From NCBI RefSeq assembly GCF_007991455.1, contig NZ_BJYJ01000009.1, positions 1-64,000 of the forward strand: DNA of 64,000 nt, read 5' to 3'. Every line of letters begins with the position of its first letter. Within the stretch, counting starts at the first letter, position 1. Made by a program: the position numbers and the translations under genes. The DNA is from Chryseobacterium hagamense. Lineage in GTDB: Bacteria; Bacteroidota; Bacteroidia; Flavobacteriales; Weeksellaceae. Below the pieces are notes generated by a model, which had not been told where the DNA came from, did not search any database, and worked only from the letters and a program-made list of their open reading frames with translations. Positions 17,876 to 26,325 of this stretch are shown here, in pieces.

Positions 17876-18409
17876 TTAATTTAATTCTATTATTCCGTCA
17901 ATTAGAAATTTATCATTCTCTTTTATAACTTTGATATTCCTGTTGTATTTTGCTTTAAAACCATCGTCAGTTAAAATCACATTAAAAGTGTAAACATTGA
18001 GCAATGCTGTTTGTACTTCACATTTTCTTACTTCAACATTTATCCAATCCTGGGCGGAAATAAGAAATCCAGTGTTTATTCCGGCAAAATTTGTATCATA
18101 ATCGTTTTCCCACTTTTCTTTAAATTTCTTTAATGTGAGACTACCATTTAAATCGACGTTTGTAGCGTCTGTTTTAAATTCATAATATTTTTTAGTGGTC
18201 ATATCTCTCATCATTTTATCCTGTTCGGAAATATCAGCTTTAAAATATTCAGCGATACTTTTCTCCAGCCATCTCTTTGCCTCTTCTGCGCCTGCATTAT
18301 TCTGTACCACCACTTCTTCAAATGAAAATTTTTCCGATTTAACATTCTCTTTTACAGTATTCTGACAACTGAAAATAAAAAACAAAGAAGGAATAAATAA
18401 ATTCTTCAT
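17876..18409 (-). CDS. Small lipoprotein of unknown function
   Basis: 177 residues starting MKNLFIPSLFFIFSCQN, a lipoprotein signal with Cys at 15. The mature part is soluble and mixed alpha/beta (KRWLEKSIAEYFKAD, ending IKVIKENDKFLIDGIIELN), reminiscent of small NTF2-like lipoproteins, but no family is recognised with certainty. It lies between the asparaginase and cutC with 11-bp gaps on both sides, so it is co-transcribed with them. Its composition is more AT-rich than its neighbours. Confidence 0.6.
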   Translation of the reverse strand: MKNLFIPSLFFIFSCQNTVKENVKSEKFSFEEVVVQNNAGAEEAKRWLEKSIAEYFKADISEQDKMMRDMTTKKYYEFKTDATNVDLNGSLTLKKFKEKWENDYDTNFAGINTGFLISAQDWINVEVRKCEVQTALLNVYTFNVILTDDGFKAKYNRNIKVIKENDKFLIDGIIELN

Positions 18410-18420
18410 GGCCTCTAATT

Positions 18421-19416
18421 TTATTTCAAAGCGAATCCGGGTTTTTCCAGGCGGTTTCCTTTCTGGTCGTGTACGGCAAAGCTGAACCCGTCCTGGATGC
18501 AGTAAGAACCGTATTCTCCTTTTTTGTTGAGGGCAATAAAGCCAACCTGGATGTCTTTAAGGTTTTTATTTCTTCTTTTGGTAATCTGTACAATTCGTTC
18601 CACGGCTTCTTTGCACGCCTGCTGCGGTGTTTTCCCCTGACGCATCAGCTCCACTACGAGATGGGTTCCTACCATCCGGATGACCTCTTCGCCGTGGCCG
18701 GTTGCCGTGGCAGCCCCTACTTCGTTATCCACAAACAAACCGGCACCGATAATCGGGGAATCGCCTACCCTGCCATGCATTTTAAAGGCCATTCCGCTTG
18801 TGGTGCAGGCTCCGGAAAGATTTCCCTGGGAATCCAGAGCGATCATCCCGATGGTATCATGGTTTTCAATATTCACAACCGGCATGTATTTGCTGTCTTT
18901 CAGCCAGTCTTTCCATTCCCTTTCAGATTCGGGCGTGAGCAGGTTTTCTTTTTTAAATCCCTGGGAAATGGCAAACTGTAGGGCTCCGTCGCCCACCAGC
19001 ATGACGTGCGGTGTTTTTTCCATCACTGCCCGGGCTACTGAAATCGGGTTTTTGATATTTTCGAGGCAGGCTACCGAACCGATGTTGTAGTTTTCATCCA
19101 TGATGCAGGCATCCAGCGTTACTCTTCCGTCCCTGTCCGGCCGGCCGCCATAGCCAACGCTCCTCTCGGTGGGATCATCCTCCACCAAGCGCACTCCTTT
19201 CTCTACAGAATCCAAAGCGCTCCCCCCTTTACCAAGGATTTTCCAGGCCTCTTCATTGGCTCTCAATCCGAAATCCCAGGTGGAAAGAACGATGGGCTTA
19301 TTGATGATTTTATGATTACTTTCAGTCAGATCTCCGGCGAATACATCCAATGGATTTGCCACCAGAGCTATTGAAGCGATCGCCGATTTTTTAAGGAATT
19401 TCCTCCTACTTTGCAT
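18421..19416 (-). CDS. Glycosylasparaginase (N4-(beta-N-acetylglucosaminyl)-L-asparaginase)
   Basis: 331 residues from MQSRRKFLKKSAIASIALV, a Tat-like signal with twin Arg, so export is likely. It is an N-terminal nucleophile hydrolase. Autocleavage is expected before the Thr in ENHDTIGMIALD (about residue 180), followed by GRVGDSPIIGAGLFVD and TATGHGEEVIR, which are typical of glycosylasparaginases. The enzyme splits the GlcNAc-Asn bond left after glycoprotein digestion; the homologue from Elizabethkingia meningoseptica is well studied. A plain isoaspartyl peptidase is less likely. The frame could also start 21 nt earlier, at 19437. Confidence 0.88.
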   Translation of the reverse strand: MQSRRKFLKKSAIASIALVANPLDVFAGDLTESNHKIINKPIVLSTWDFGLRANEEAWKILGKGGSALDSVEKGVRLVEDDPTERSVGYGGRPDRDGRVTLDACIMDENYNIGSVACLENIKNPISVARAVMEKTPHVMLVGDGALQFAISQGFKKENLLTPESEREWKDWLKDSKYMPVVNIENHDTIGMIALDSQGNLSGACTTSGMAFKMHGRVGDSPIIGAGLFVDNEVGAATATGHGEEVIRMVGTHLVVELMRQGKTPQQACKEAVERIVQITKRRNKNLKDIQVGFIALNKKGEYGSYCIQDGFSFAVHDQKGNRLEKPGFALK

Positions 19417-19470
19417 ATCAGATTTATTTGGCCCCAAATTAAGGATTTTCCTTCTGGTGCGAAATAAAAA

Positions 19471-19489
19471 GCGATAGATTTTCTATCGC
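19471..19489. terminator. Terminator after the YeeE-type genes
   Basis: GCGATAGA (19471-19478) pairs with TCTATCGC (19482-19489), followed on the minus strand by a T-rich run. It ends the minus-strand YeeE pair and separates it from the asparaginase operon. Confidence 0.75.
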
Positions 19490-19508
19490 CGGATAAATGA
19501 TTATTAAA

Positions 19509-19991
19509 TCAGCGTGGCAGTTTTTCCCTGAAATAGCCGTAGATCCAGGTTCCGGAAACGGCACTTAACAAAGTAACCGTTACCGCAAAAGCTCCCGTTC
19601 CGATCTGTGCAAACAGCGGCCCCGGACAGGCTCCGGTAATGGCCCAGCCGAATCCGAAAATCAGTCCGCCGTAGATCTGCCCTTTATTGAATTTCTTCGG
19701 CGCAATGGATATTTTTCCCCCATCAACCGTTTTAATATTGAATTTTTTAATCATGAAAACCGAAATCATTGCTGTAAGAACGGCACTCCCGATGACTCCG
19801 TACATATGGAAAGACTGAAGACGGAACATTTCCTGGATCCTGAACCAGCTGATGATCTCTGCCTTTACGAATACGATTCCGAATACAATTCCTGTGATCA
19901 GGTATCTTAGCTGATGATGCCATTTTTGCTGAACCGGGTTTACATTATTACAGATGCTGTCCTGCTGAAGCTGTTTTGTCGTTGTTGTCAT
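19509..19991 (-). CDS. YeeE/YedE-type sulfur transporter, C-terminal half (DUF6691-like)
   Basis: 160 residues with about four transmembrane helices and the signature GWAITGACPGPLFAQIG near residue 110, whose Cys is the conserved thiosulfate/sulfur-handling residue of YeeE/TsuA proteins. It follows the other half at 20002 with a 10-bp gap. Together they correspond to one full YeeE, so the two probably act as a heteromeric channel for thiosulfate or related sulfur compounds. The substrate is inferred from the family and from the neighbouring persulfide genes. Confidence 0.82.
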   Translation of the reverse strand: MTTTTKQLQQDSICNNVNPVQQKWHHQLRYLITGIVFGIVFVKAEIISWFRIQEMFRLQSFHMYGVIGSAVLTAMISVFMIKKFNIKTVDGGKISIAPKKFNKGQIYGGLIFGFGWAITGACPGPLFAQIGTGAFAVTVTLLSAVSGTWIYGYFREKLPR

Positions 19992-20001
19992 TCCAGTATA
20001 T

Positions 20002-20565
20002 TTAAATTGAAAGGATCAGCGGTAAAATCAGATTGGCCATCAGAAAACCACCGGCCATAAAACAGATGGTGGCTACAAGGGACGGCCACTGAAGACTGGA
20101 CAGTCCCATGATGGCGTGGCCACTCGTGCACCCTCCTGCGTAACGTGTCCCGAAACCGACCAGCACTCCACCTATTACCATGGTAAGAAACCCCCTCAGC
20201 GTCAGGAGGCTTTCAAAGCTCATCAGCTGTACCGGAACAGGATGGCTGTAGTCCGTAATTCCGTAGGTTGCCAATTCGGCCTTAAGATGAGGATTGACGG
20301 ATATATCTCCCGGATTCATTAAAAATTGGGAAGCAAGGATTCCGCCTAAAAAAATTCCGGAAACAAAGATCAGATTCCAGGTTTCCTTTTTCCAGTCGTA
20401 GCTGAAAAAGCTTAGGTTTGCAGGAATGCAGGCGGCACAGATATGCCTGAGTGACGAGCTGATCCCGAAAGATTTATTCCCCAGAATAAGCAGGGCCGGA
20501 ACGGTGAGGCCGATCAGAGGACCCGCAACATACCACGGCCAGGGTTCTTTTATGATTTCTAACAT
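20002..20565 (-). CDS. YeeE/YedE-type sulfur transporter, N-terminal half
   Basis: 187 residues with about five transmembrane helices. It carries [20 protein letters not shown] (about residues 130-150), the Cys-containing loop of the YeeE/TsuA family, and an extra extracytoplasmic insert between the second and third helices. It is first of the pair with the 19509 gene. The MBL-rhodanese gene lies upstream on the same strand, across 294 bp that contain a dispersed repeat. Confidence 0.82.
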   Translation of the reverse strand: MLEIIKEPWPWYVAGPLIGLTVPALLILGNKSFGISSSLRHICAACIPANLSFFSYDWKKETWNLIFVSGIFLGGILASQFLMNPGDISVNPHLKAELATYGITDYSHPVPVQLMSFESLLTLRGFLTMVIGGVLVGFGTRYAGGCTSGHAIMGLSSLQWPSLVATICFMAGGFLMANLILPLILSI

Positions 20566-20633
20566 GGGTTTATATTTTTTAGGTTGTTTAAATTTAATGT
20601 GAATTCTACCGTATCCAATCCGTATTTAGTTTT

Positions 20634-20823
20634 TTAATTAATTTAAAAATAAAATTAAGGTGAATTCAGTCAGGATCTTAAATGGAATTCCCTTTAACAG
20701 AACGACAGAAGGTTTCGTCTGACCACCAAGACCCTGGATCGTATTTCTGACAAGAGAAACTTCCCGCATCCTGCATCCCTCCTCCAACCTGTTAATCCGG
20801 GTTCTTCTTTGGGTTCACGTTAA
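20634..20823 (+). repeat. Dispersed intergenic repeat B, copy 1
   Basis: It matches 59498-59652 in several blocks: TTAATT-rich start, AATTCAGTCAGG, TTCGTCTGA, CCAAGACC, GATCGTATTT, CTTCCCGCATCC, GGGTTCTTCTT and CACGTTAA. This copy has about 26 extra bases (near 20771-20797). Indels break any shared frame, so it is probably non-coding. It fills the gap between the YeeE pair and the MBL-rhodanese gene. Confidence 0.75.
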
Positions 20824-20859
20824 GCTTGGTTACTGTTTTATGATCCTGTTTTTATATGA

Positions 20860-22272
20860 TTATTTCATAGATTTACTCTGGCAGATCAAATTACTTACAG
20901 GAATGTCGGTCACGGCAATGGCACTGAAACCGCCTTCGATTTCCGTAAAATTCCTGTAACCCCTTGCCTGAAGAATGCTTGCTGCCATCATGCTCCTGTA
21001 CCCTCCTGCACAATGCAGGTAGAAATGTTCCGACGGATCAATCGTGCGGATCCATTCATTGATATAGGCCAAAGGCTTATTTTCTGCTCTGTTCACATGT
21101 TGAGCATTGTATTCGCCTTCCTTTCTGACATCGATCACCTTTACCTCTTTATTTTTGATTTCTTCTTTAAACTGCCGTACTGAAATCCTGTTTACCGAAT
21201 CGGTTTCCTTTCCGCTTTTCTTCCAGGCATCGAAACTGCCTTTCAGAAATCCCAAAATATGGTCGAACCCTACCCGGCTCAGCCTGGTGACTGTTTCTTC
21301 TTGTTCATTTTCACCGGTAACCAAAAGGATCGGCTGTAGTACGTCAATGATCAAAGCTCCTGCCCAGGGAGCGAAGTCACCGTCGAGACCGATGTTGACG
21401 GATTGCGGGATGAACCCTTTGGCAAAATCCCCGTTGCTTCTCACATCCAGGATCAGCGCTCCCGAATGTTCTGCCGTTTCTTCAAATTCTTCCGGGGAAA
21501 GTGTCTGTAAACCATTTGACAGTACCTCATCGAAACTGCTGTAGCCCTTTCTGTTCATGGCCACATTCATTCCGAAGTAAGCCGGAGGAGGCAGAAGCCC
21601 GTCGGTCACAGCTTTGATGAAATGTTCTTTATCTTCCTGGTTGAGCGCATAATTGGTTTTCTTCTGATTGCCCAGTGAATCCGTTGTTTCCTTCTGCATA
21701 TTTTTTCCGCAGGCTGAACCTGCTCCATGCGCCGGATAAACGGTAATGCAGTCATTCAAAGGTAAGATTTTGTGATACAGGCTGTCATAAAGCAAACCTG
21801 CCAGTTCCTCCTGCGTCATATCCGTTGCCTTCTGAGCCAGATCCGGGCGTCCGACATCGCCTAAAAACAAAGTATCCCCACTGAACAGAGCGGTTTCCTT
21901 TCCATTCTCATCCATCAGGAGAAAACATGAGCTTTCCATGGTGTGGCCGGGCGTGTGAAGTACTTTTATCTTAACATTCCCTACTTCGAAAACCTGACCG
22001 TCTTCTGCAACAATGGCTTCAAATTCCGGGTTTGCCGTCGGTCCGTAAACGATAGGTGCTTTTGTTTTCCTGCTTAAATCCAAGTGTCCGCTTACGAAGT
22101 CGGCATGGAAGTGCGTTTCAAAAATATACTTCAGCGAGACGCTGTCTTTATGCAGCCGTTCGAGATACGGCCGGGTTTCCCGCAACGGGTCGATAATAAC
22201 CGCTTCCCCGTTTGAAACAATATAATAAGCGCCTTGGGCAAGGCATCCTGTATACATCTGTTCTATTTTCAT
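20860..22272 (-). CDS. MBL-fold persulfide dioxygenase-like protein with two rhodanese domains
   Basis: 470 residues. An N-terminal metallo-beta-lactamase domain shows ETHFHADFVSGH (about residue 55), HTPGHTMES and SGDTLFLGDVGRPDL, as in ETHE1-type persulfide dioxygenases. Two rhodanese domains follow. The first (LILDVRSNGDF) has LLVTGENE where the active Cys is expected, so it is probably non-catalytic. The second has YLHCAGGYRS with the catalytic Cys (about residue 420). The protein should oxidise glutathione or protein persulfide and move sulfane sulfur. The 24-bp motif upstream is shared with the TauE gene. Confidence 0.88.
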   Translation of the reverse strand: MKIEQMYTGCLAQGAYYIVSNGEAVIIDPLRETRPYLERLHKDSVSLKYIFETHFHADFVSGHLDLSRKTKAPIVYGPTANPEFEAIVAEDGQVFEVGNVKIKVLHTPGHTMESSCFLLMDENGKETALFSGDTLFLGDVGRPDLAQKATDMTQEELAGLLYDSLYHKILPLNDCITVYPAHGAGSACGKNMQKETTDSLGNQKKTNYALNQEDKEHFIKAVTDGLLPPPAYFGMNVAMNRKGYSSFDEVLSNGLQTLSPEEFEETAEHSGALILDVRSNGDFAKGFIPQSVNIGLDGDFAPWAGALIIDVLQPILLVTGENEQEETVTRLSRVGFDHILGFLKGSFDAWKKSGKETDSVNRISVRQFKEEIKNKEVKVIDVRKEGEYNAQHVNRAENKPLAYINEWIRTIDPSEHFYLHCAGGYRSMMAASILQARGYRNFTEIEGGFSAIAVTDIPVSNLICQSKSMK

Positions 22273-22313
22273 TTTTTATGATTTTTATGTATTGACTATT
22301 ATTTTATCAGGTT

Positions 22314-22321
22314 CAAATTTC
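22314..22321 (-). promoter_or_regulatory. Weak -7 element of the MBL-rhodanese gene
   Basis: The minus strand reads GAAATTTG, one base off TAnnTTTG. It sits exactly 16 nt downstream of the shared operator-like motif, the same spacing as at the TauE promoter. Confidence 0.5.
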
Positions 22322-22337
22322 CGGATTTGAATTTTTC

Positions 22338-22361
22338 TGTACCACCACTTTTCTTACATAA
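22338..22361 (-). promoter_or_regulatory. Shared operator-like motif, site 1
   Basis: The plus strand reads TGTACC-(N10)-TTACATAA. It matches site 2 (23285-23308) at 21 of 24 positions. The outer blocks form an imperfect inverted repeat (TGTAAG/GGTACA on the minus strand). It lies 65 nt before the MBL-rhodanese ATG. The adjacent Crp/Fnr regulator is the likely binder, which is inference. Confidence 0.65.
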
Positions 22362-22445
22362 GGTTCCCGTGAATCACGGATGTATCTTTCACCGCTGATC
22401 TCCCGTAATCCGGCTTGAGGAGGCTCTTCTCACTTGCCCTAAAAT

Positions 22446-23240
22446 TCAGGATGCAAATTCCCGTATGATGATGTAAATGCCCATCATCAGCGTAAACCAT
22501 CCGAAAGCAGGCTTCAGCTTATTCCCGTCGATGCTCTTGGATAGTTGTGACCCGATGATGATTCCAAAGACGGCAATTGATGAAATGGTGGACAATAATT
22601 TCCAGTCGATGGCTGCGTGATGCATGGTCGAGAAAAAACCGATCAGCGAATTGAAGGAAATGATGATGAGCGAAGTTCCGATGGCTACTTTCATCGGGGT
22701 TTTAAGGAGATTGACGAGCGCGGGAATGATCATAAATCCACCGCCCGCCCCCACCAGGCCCGTTAAAACACCCACCATCAAACCTTGTCCTGCAATCATC
22801 ATGGTATAATGCTTCTGACGATCACCGCTTTCTGCAGGGTCTTCTTTAGGTTTCCGGATCATTTTCCAGGAAGCCGTAATCATGAGCGCGGCAAAGATCG
22901 ACAACAGGAGAATCTCTTTTGTTACGATTAAATGCCCTATGGAAAATACCTCATCCGGGATCAGTGGCAACATATAATTCCGGGTGATAAAAATTGAAAT
23001 AACTGACGGAATCCCAAAAATAAAAGCCGTTTTAAGATTCACCCATCCATTTTTCAGGTAGGAAACGGAACCGGCGAGGCTGCTGATCCCGACGATAAAA
23101 AGTGAATATTCCGTTGCGGCAAGGGCATTTAATCCGAAAAGATAGACCAGAACGGGAACGGTAAGAATACTGCCGCCGCCGCCGATTAGACCCAATGAAA
23201 TCCCAATTAAAACCGATGCGAAATAGCCGAACATCTCCAT
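22446..23240 (-). CDS. TauE/SafE-family sulfite/sulfonate exporter
   Basis: 264 residues with about eight transmembrane helices in two repeats, each with the glycine-rich family motif: GLIGGGGSILTVPVLVYLFG near residue 20 and GLVGAGGGFMIIPALVNL near residue 163. TauE/SafE proteins export sulfite, sulfoacetate or related anions. Between a persulfide dioxygenase gene and a Crp/Fnr gene it most likely removes sulfite produced by persulfide oxidation. Its promoter carries the 24-bp motif also found before the MBL-rhodanese gene. Confidence 0.88.
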   Translation of the reverse strand: MEMFGYFASVLIGISLGLIGGGGSILTVPVLVYLFGLNALAATEYSLFIVGISSLAGSVSYLKNGWVNLKTAFIFGIPSVISIFITRNYMLPLIPDEVFSIGHLIVTKEILLLSIFAALMITASWKMIRKPKEDPAESGDRQKHYTMMIAGQGLMVGVLTGLVGAGGGFMIIPALVNLLKTPMKVAIGTSLIIISFNSLIGFFSTMHHAAIDWKLLSTISSIAVFGIIIGSQLSKSIDGNKLKPAFGWFTLMMGIYIIIREFAS

Positions 23241-23260
23241 TTTTCTGAATTTTTATAATG

Positions 23261-23268
23261 CAAAATTG
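23261..23268 (-). promoter_or_regulatory. Weak -7 element of the TauE gene
   Basis: The minus strand reads CAATTTTG, one base off TAnnTTTG, 20 nt before the ATG. The operator-like motif starts 16 nt upstream of it. Confidence 0.5.
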
Positions 23269-23284
23269 CAGAAAGGGAAATAGG

Positions 23285-23308
23285 TGTACCGCTACTTTTG
23301 TTACATAA
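23285..23308 (-). promoter_or_regulatory. Shared operator-like motif, site 2
   Basis: The plus strand reads TGTACC-(N10)-TTACATAA, 21 of 24 positions identical to site 1. It occupies the space between the Crp/Fnr stop (23318) and the TauE promoter. Its place just upstream of a weak -7 element suggests activation rather than repression. Confidence 0.65.
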
Positions 23309-23317
23309 CGCAGGAAT

Positions 23318-23941
23318 TTACAACAGGGTGATTTTATTCCGCCCCAACCGGAGCTTACCGGAATCTTCAAGCTGTTTCAGGAGACGGGAGACCACCACCC
23401 GGGCAGTTCCAAGTTCATTAGCCAGCTGCTCATGGGTAATGATCAAGGTTGTTGTCTCCAGGATTTCAGATTTCTTCATTAAAAGATTCAGCAGCCTTTC
23501 ATCTACTTTTTTGAAAGCGATGGCATTGACGATGTCCAGAAGTTCTTCAAAACGTTTATGGTACAGCCTGAAAATATAATCCAGCCATTCCGGGTACTCT
23601 TTAATGAACAAGGAAACTTTATCTACGGGAAGGAACAGGATTTCCGTATCCTCCTCCACTTCGGCTTTTACGATGCTTTTTTCGTTGTGCATCCCGCCGA
23701 GAAAAGACATGATGCAGCTTTCGCCGGCCCTGATGTAATAAAGCAGGATTTCCCGGCCGTCTTCCTCGGTGCGGATGACTTTCATCATTCCCTTCATCAC
23801 GATCGGAATGGAGCGGATGGATGAATTTTCATCGAGGATAACGTCCCCTTCATGATAGGTTTTCATCATTCCGTTTCCGCGGAGTTTTTTCACCAAGTCC
23901 GGCGAAGAAGCGAATTCTGAAGAAAGAACCGAATCATCCAT
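23318..23941 (-). CDS. Crp/Fnr-family transcriptional regulator
   Basis: 207 residues. A cyclic-nucleotide-like beta-barrel (residues about 15-125, with YHEGDVILDENSSIRSIPIV and IRAGESCIMSFLGG) is followed by a dimer helix and a helix-turn-helix (LTHEQLANELGTARVVVSRLLKQLEDSGK). The usual cAMP-binding residues are not evident, so the ligand or signal is unknown. The barrel holds one Cys, in GESCIMSF, which could be redox-active. It sits directly upstream of TauE on the same strand with 77 bp between, and probably controls the sulfur genes beside it. Confidence 0.88.
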   Translation of the reverse strand: MDDSVLSSEFASSPDLVKKLRGNGMMKTYHEGDVILDENSSIRSIPIVMKGMMKVIRTEEDGREILLYYIRAGESCIMSFLGGMHNEKSIVKAEVEEDTEILFLPVDKVSLFIKEYPEWLDYIFRLYHKRFEELLDIVNAIAFKKVDERLLNLLMKKSEILETTTLIITHEQLANELGTARVVVSRLLKQLEDSGKLRLGRNKITLL

Positions 23942-23963
23942 AATTTATCTTGTCATATTAATT

Positions 23964-26222
23964 TTAGTTCGCTCCGATTTCGTCTACAAACAGCCAGGCT
24001 TTGGAATCGGCACCCGGATTTCCGGCAGGAATGATTCCGGCGTTTTCTATTTTTATTTTTAAATATTTCGCTTTCTGATTTCCGACCTGCAACCTGATTT
24101 TTCCTTTAGCGGCAAGAATTTCCTCTTTGCCGGTTTCTTTAATCATTTTAAAATCGGTCCCGTTATCTGAAACGAATACCTGGGCGGATTTGGCGAAATG
24201 GATCCAGCTCCCTTTGTTGTCCAGCGTATTGAAATAAACTTCCGAAAACGGCTTTGCCTGGCCGAAATCAATCGTAGCCACCACATCTTTCCCCTGAAAG
24301 CCCAGCCAGGTTTTTCCCAGCTGCCGTTGGTTCCCGATAATCCCATCGACTAAGGTGAAGGCCCCTCCGAAAGAATAGTTTTCGCTCGGCTGCTGTTCCA
24401 GATCAATTTTTTTACCGGTGGTTTTTGAAACAATGAAACCCTGTGAAGAAACAGCACTTTTCAGCTGTCCGTTTTCAAAATAGCCGGATTTTATGGTCAT
24501 GGATTTTGAAACGGGAACAGGGTTGCTATAGGTCTGTGAGTTTGCCTGCGGTTCTGTGCCATCGGTTGTGTATCTGATTCCTGACGGGTTCTGTGAGGTA
24601 GAAAGTTCATAAGCCACTCCATTACCGGCCGGGATCACCTTGCCGTTGATGTTGTAAATACTTTTTGCATAATTCACCCCCATTTCATCCAGCGTCCTGA
24701 ACTCATTGATCACGCGGCCTTCAAATTCCTTGTAGTTTTTCGGGTCTGAAGTTCCCCAGGCAACTTCGGAAAGGGCCATTAATCTCGGAAAGATCATGTA
24801 CTGCACCTGTTTGAAATCCAGGATATATTCGGTCCAGAGGTTGGCCTGAACACCTAAGATGTATTTTGCCTGTTCTGCATTCAGTTCTTCAGGAACCGGC
24901 TGATAAGAATAGACTTTATCCAACGGGGTAAATCCTCCGAAAGCATTGGGTTCCGTAGCAGGATCGCCCTGGTAATGATCGAAATAGCAATAGGCTCCCG
25001 GAGTCATAACGGCGAAATGTCCGGATTTGGCCGCTTCCACACCCCCTTTAATGCCGGTCCAGCTCATAACGGCTGCATTCGGGGCCAGCCCGCCTTCCAG
25101 GATTTCATCCCAGCCGATGATTTTTCTGCCTTTCGAGTTGACGTATTTTTCAATCCGGTGGATGAAGTAGCTTTGTAAACCGTGCTCGTCCTTCAGGTTA
25201 TTTTTCCTGATCAGCTCCTGGCAGTGGGCACATTCTTTCCATCTTGTTTTCGGGCATTCGTCGCCCCCTATGTGAATGTACTGGGAAGGAAAAAGCTGCA
25301 TTACTTCATTCAATACATTTTCCAGAAAAGCAAAGGTTTCCTCTTTCGGGCAGAACACATCATCGAACACGCCCCATTGGGTTGCCGGTTCAAAAGGCCC
25401 TTTGGTACAGGCCAGTTCGGGATAAGCGGAAAGAGCCGCTAAGGCATGCCCCGGCATTTCAATTTCCGGAACTACAGTGATATGGCGCTCCGCTGCATAT
25501 TTTACAACTTCTCTGATCTGATCCTGGGTATAAAAATACGGTCCGTAGGGTTTGCCGTCAAAGGTATTATCCACATACGCCCCGATCATGGATTCTTTTC
25601 TTCTGGAACCAATCTGCGTCAGCTTCGGATATTTTTTGATTTCAATTCTCCAGCCCTGGTCATCGGTTAAATGCCAGTGGAAGGTATTCAGTTTGTACAT
25701 GGCGAGATAATCGATGTATTGCTTCACCTCATCCACCGTAAAAAAATGGCGGCAGACATCGAGGTGCATTCCGCGCCATGCGAATTTCGGTTTGTCCTCA
25801 ATCTTCATTGCAGGAATTTTTCCTGAATCCTTATATTGCCTCAGGAGCTGAGTTAAGGTCTGAAGGGCCAGAAAATATCCCTGCTTCGTATTGGAGCTGA
25901 TGATGATCTGCCGTGGGGAAATTTCGATAGCATATTTTTCATTCTCCCTCGGTTTTCCTTCGGATTGCGGTGCAAACAATACGTTCACCAGATGCGCCGT
26001 TTCCTTTTTTCCGGTACCGAATGCCAGCAGATTGCGGGTCTGCTTTTTGAAAAATTCGGTTTCCTGCCGGGGAAGATCCTGATCAAGCTTAAAGTTTTTG
26101 GGAATAATAAATTCTCCTTTTAGCCATTCCACATTCTGAGGATAAGGAATTAAATTCAATCTGTTTTGGGCAAAGAATACGCATGAAAGCAATACCGAAC
26201 ATACCAGTAAAAAACGCTGCAT
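23964..26222 (-). CDS. Secreted beta-N-acetylhexosaminidase, glycoside hydrolase family 20
   Basis: 752 residues with an N-terminal signal peptide (MQRFLLVCSVLLSCVFFAQ). A GH20 N-terminal domain (LNLIPYPQNVEWLKG) precedes the barrel with MHLDVCRHFFTVDEV, FHWHLTDDQGWRIEIKKYP and the catalytic Asp-Glu pair in HIGGDECPKTRW (about residue 320). The C-terminus has a chitobiase-type segment (GIRYTTDGTEPQ) and a discoidin/F5-8-like domain (EVYFNTLDNKGSWIHFAKSAQ), probably for sugar binding. It removes terminal GlcNAc or GalNAc from glycans or chitin fragments in the periplasm or outside. Confidence 0.93.
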   Translation of the reverse strand: MQRFLLVCSVLLSCVFFAQNRLNLIPYPQNVEWLKGEFIIPKNFKLDQDLPRQETEFFKKQTRNLLAFGTGKKETAHLVNVLFAPQSEGKPRENEKYAIEISPRQIIISSNTKQGYFLALQTLTQLLRQYKDSGKIPAMKIEDKPKFAWRGMHLDVCRHFFTVDEVKQYIDYLAMYKLNTFHWHLTDDQGWRIEIKKYPKLTQIGSRRKESMIGAYVDNTFDGKPYGPYFYTQDQIREVVKYAAERHITVVPEIEMPGHALAALSAYPELACTKGPFEPATQWGVFDDVFCPKEETFAFLENVLNEVMQLFPSQYIHIGGDECPKTRWKECAHCQELIRKNNLKDEHGLQSYFIHRIEKYVNSKGRKIIGWDEILEGGLAPNAAVMSWTGIKGGVEAAKSGHFAVMTPGAYCYFDHYQGDPATEPNAFGGFTPLDKVYSYQPVPEELNAEQAKYILGVQANLWTEYILDFKQVQYMIFPRLMALSEVAWGTSDPKNYKEFEGRVINEFRTLDEMGVNYAKSIYNINGKVIPAGNGVAYELSTSQNPSGIRYTTDGTEPQANSQTYSNPVPVSKSMTIKSGYFENGQLKSAVSSQGFIVSKTTGKKIDLEQQPSENYSFGGAFTLVDGIIGNQRQLGKTWLGFQGKDVVATIDFGQAKPFSEVYFNTLDNKGSWIHFAKSAQVFVSDNGTDFKMIKETGKEEILAAKGKIRLQVGNQKAKYLKIKIENAGIIPAGNPGADSKAWLFVDEIGAN

Positions 26223-26304
26223 CTGATGGATTTAAGATTTAGGCGAATATACTTATTTTCTGAAAATTTACAGAACCCTTTAACTTATTAAACCTCAAAA
26301 CATC

Positions 26305-26312
26305 TAATTTTG
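26305..26312 (+). promoter_or_regulatory. Promoter -7 element of the DUF4197 gene
   Basis: TAATTTTG, an exact TAnnTTTG match, 13 nt before the ATG at 26326. Confidence 0.6.
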
Positions 26313-26325
26313 TAAAAAATAGACG

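Noticed and set aside
20580..20640. Possible third operator motif (TCTACCGTATCC...) before the YeeE pair
   Set aside because: Only the first block resembles the shared motif and no -7 element stands at the 16-nt spacing.
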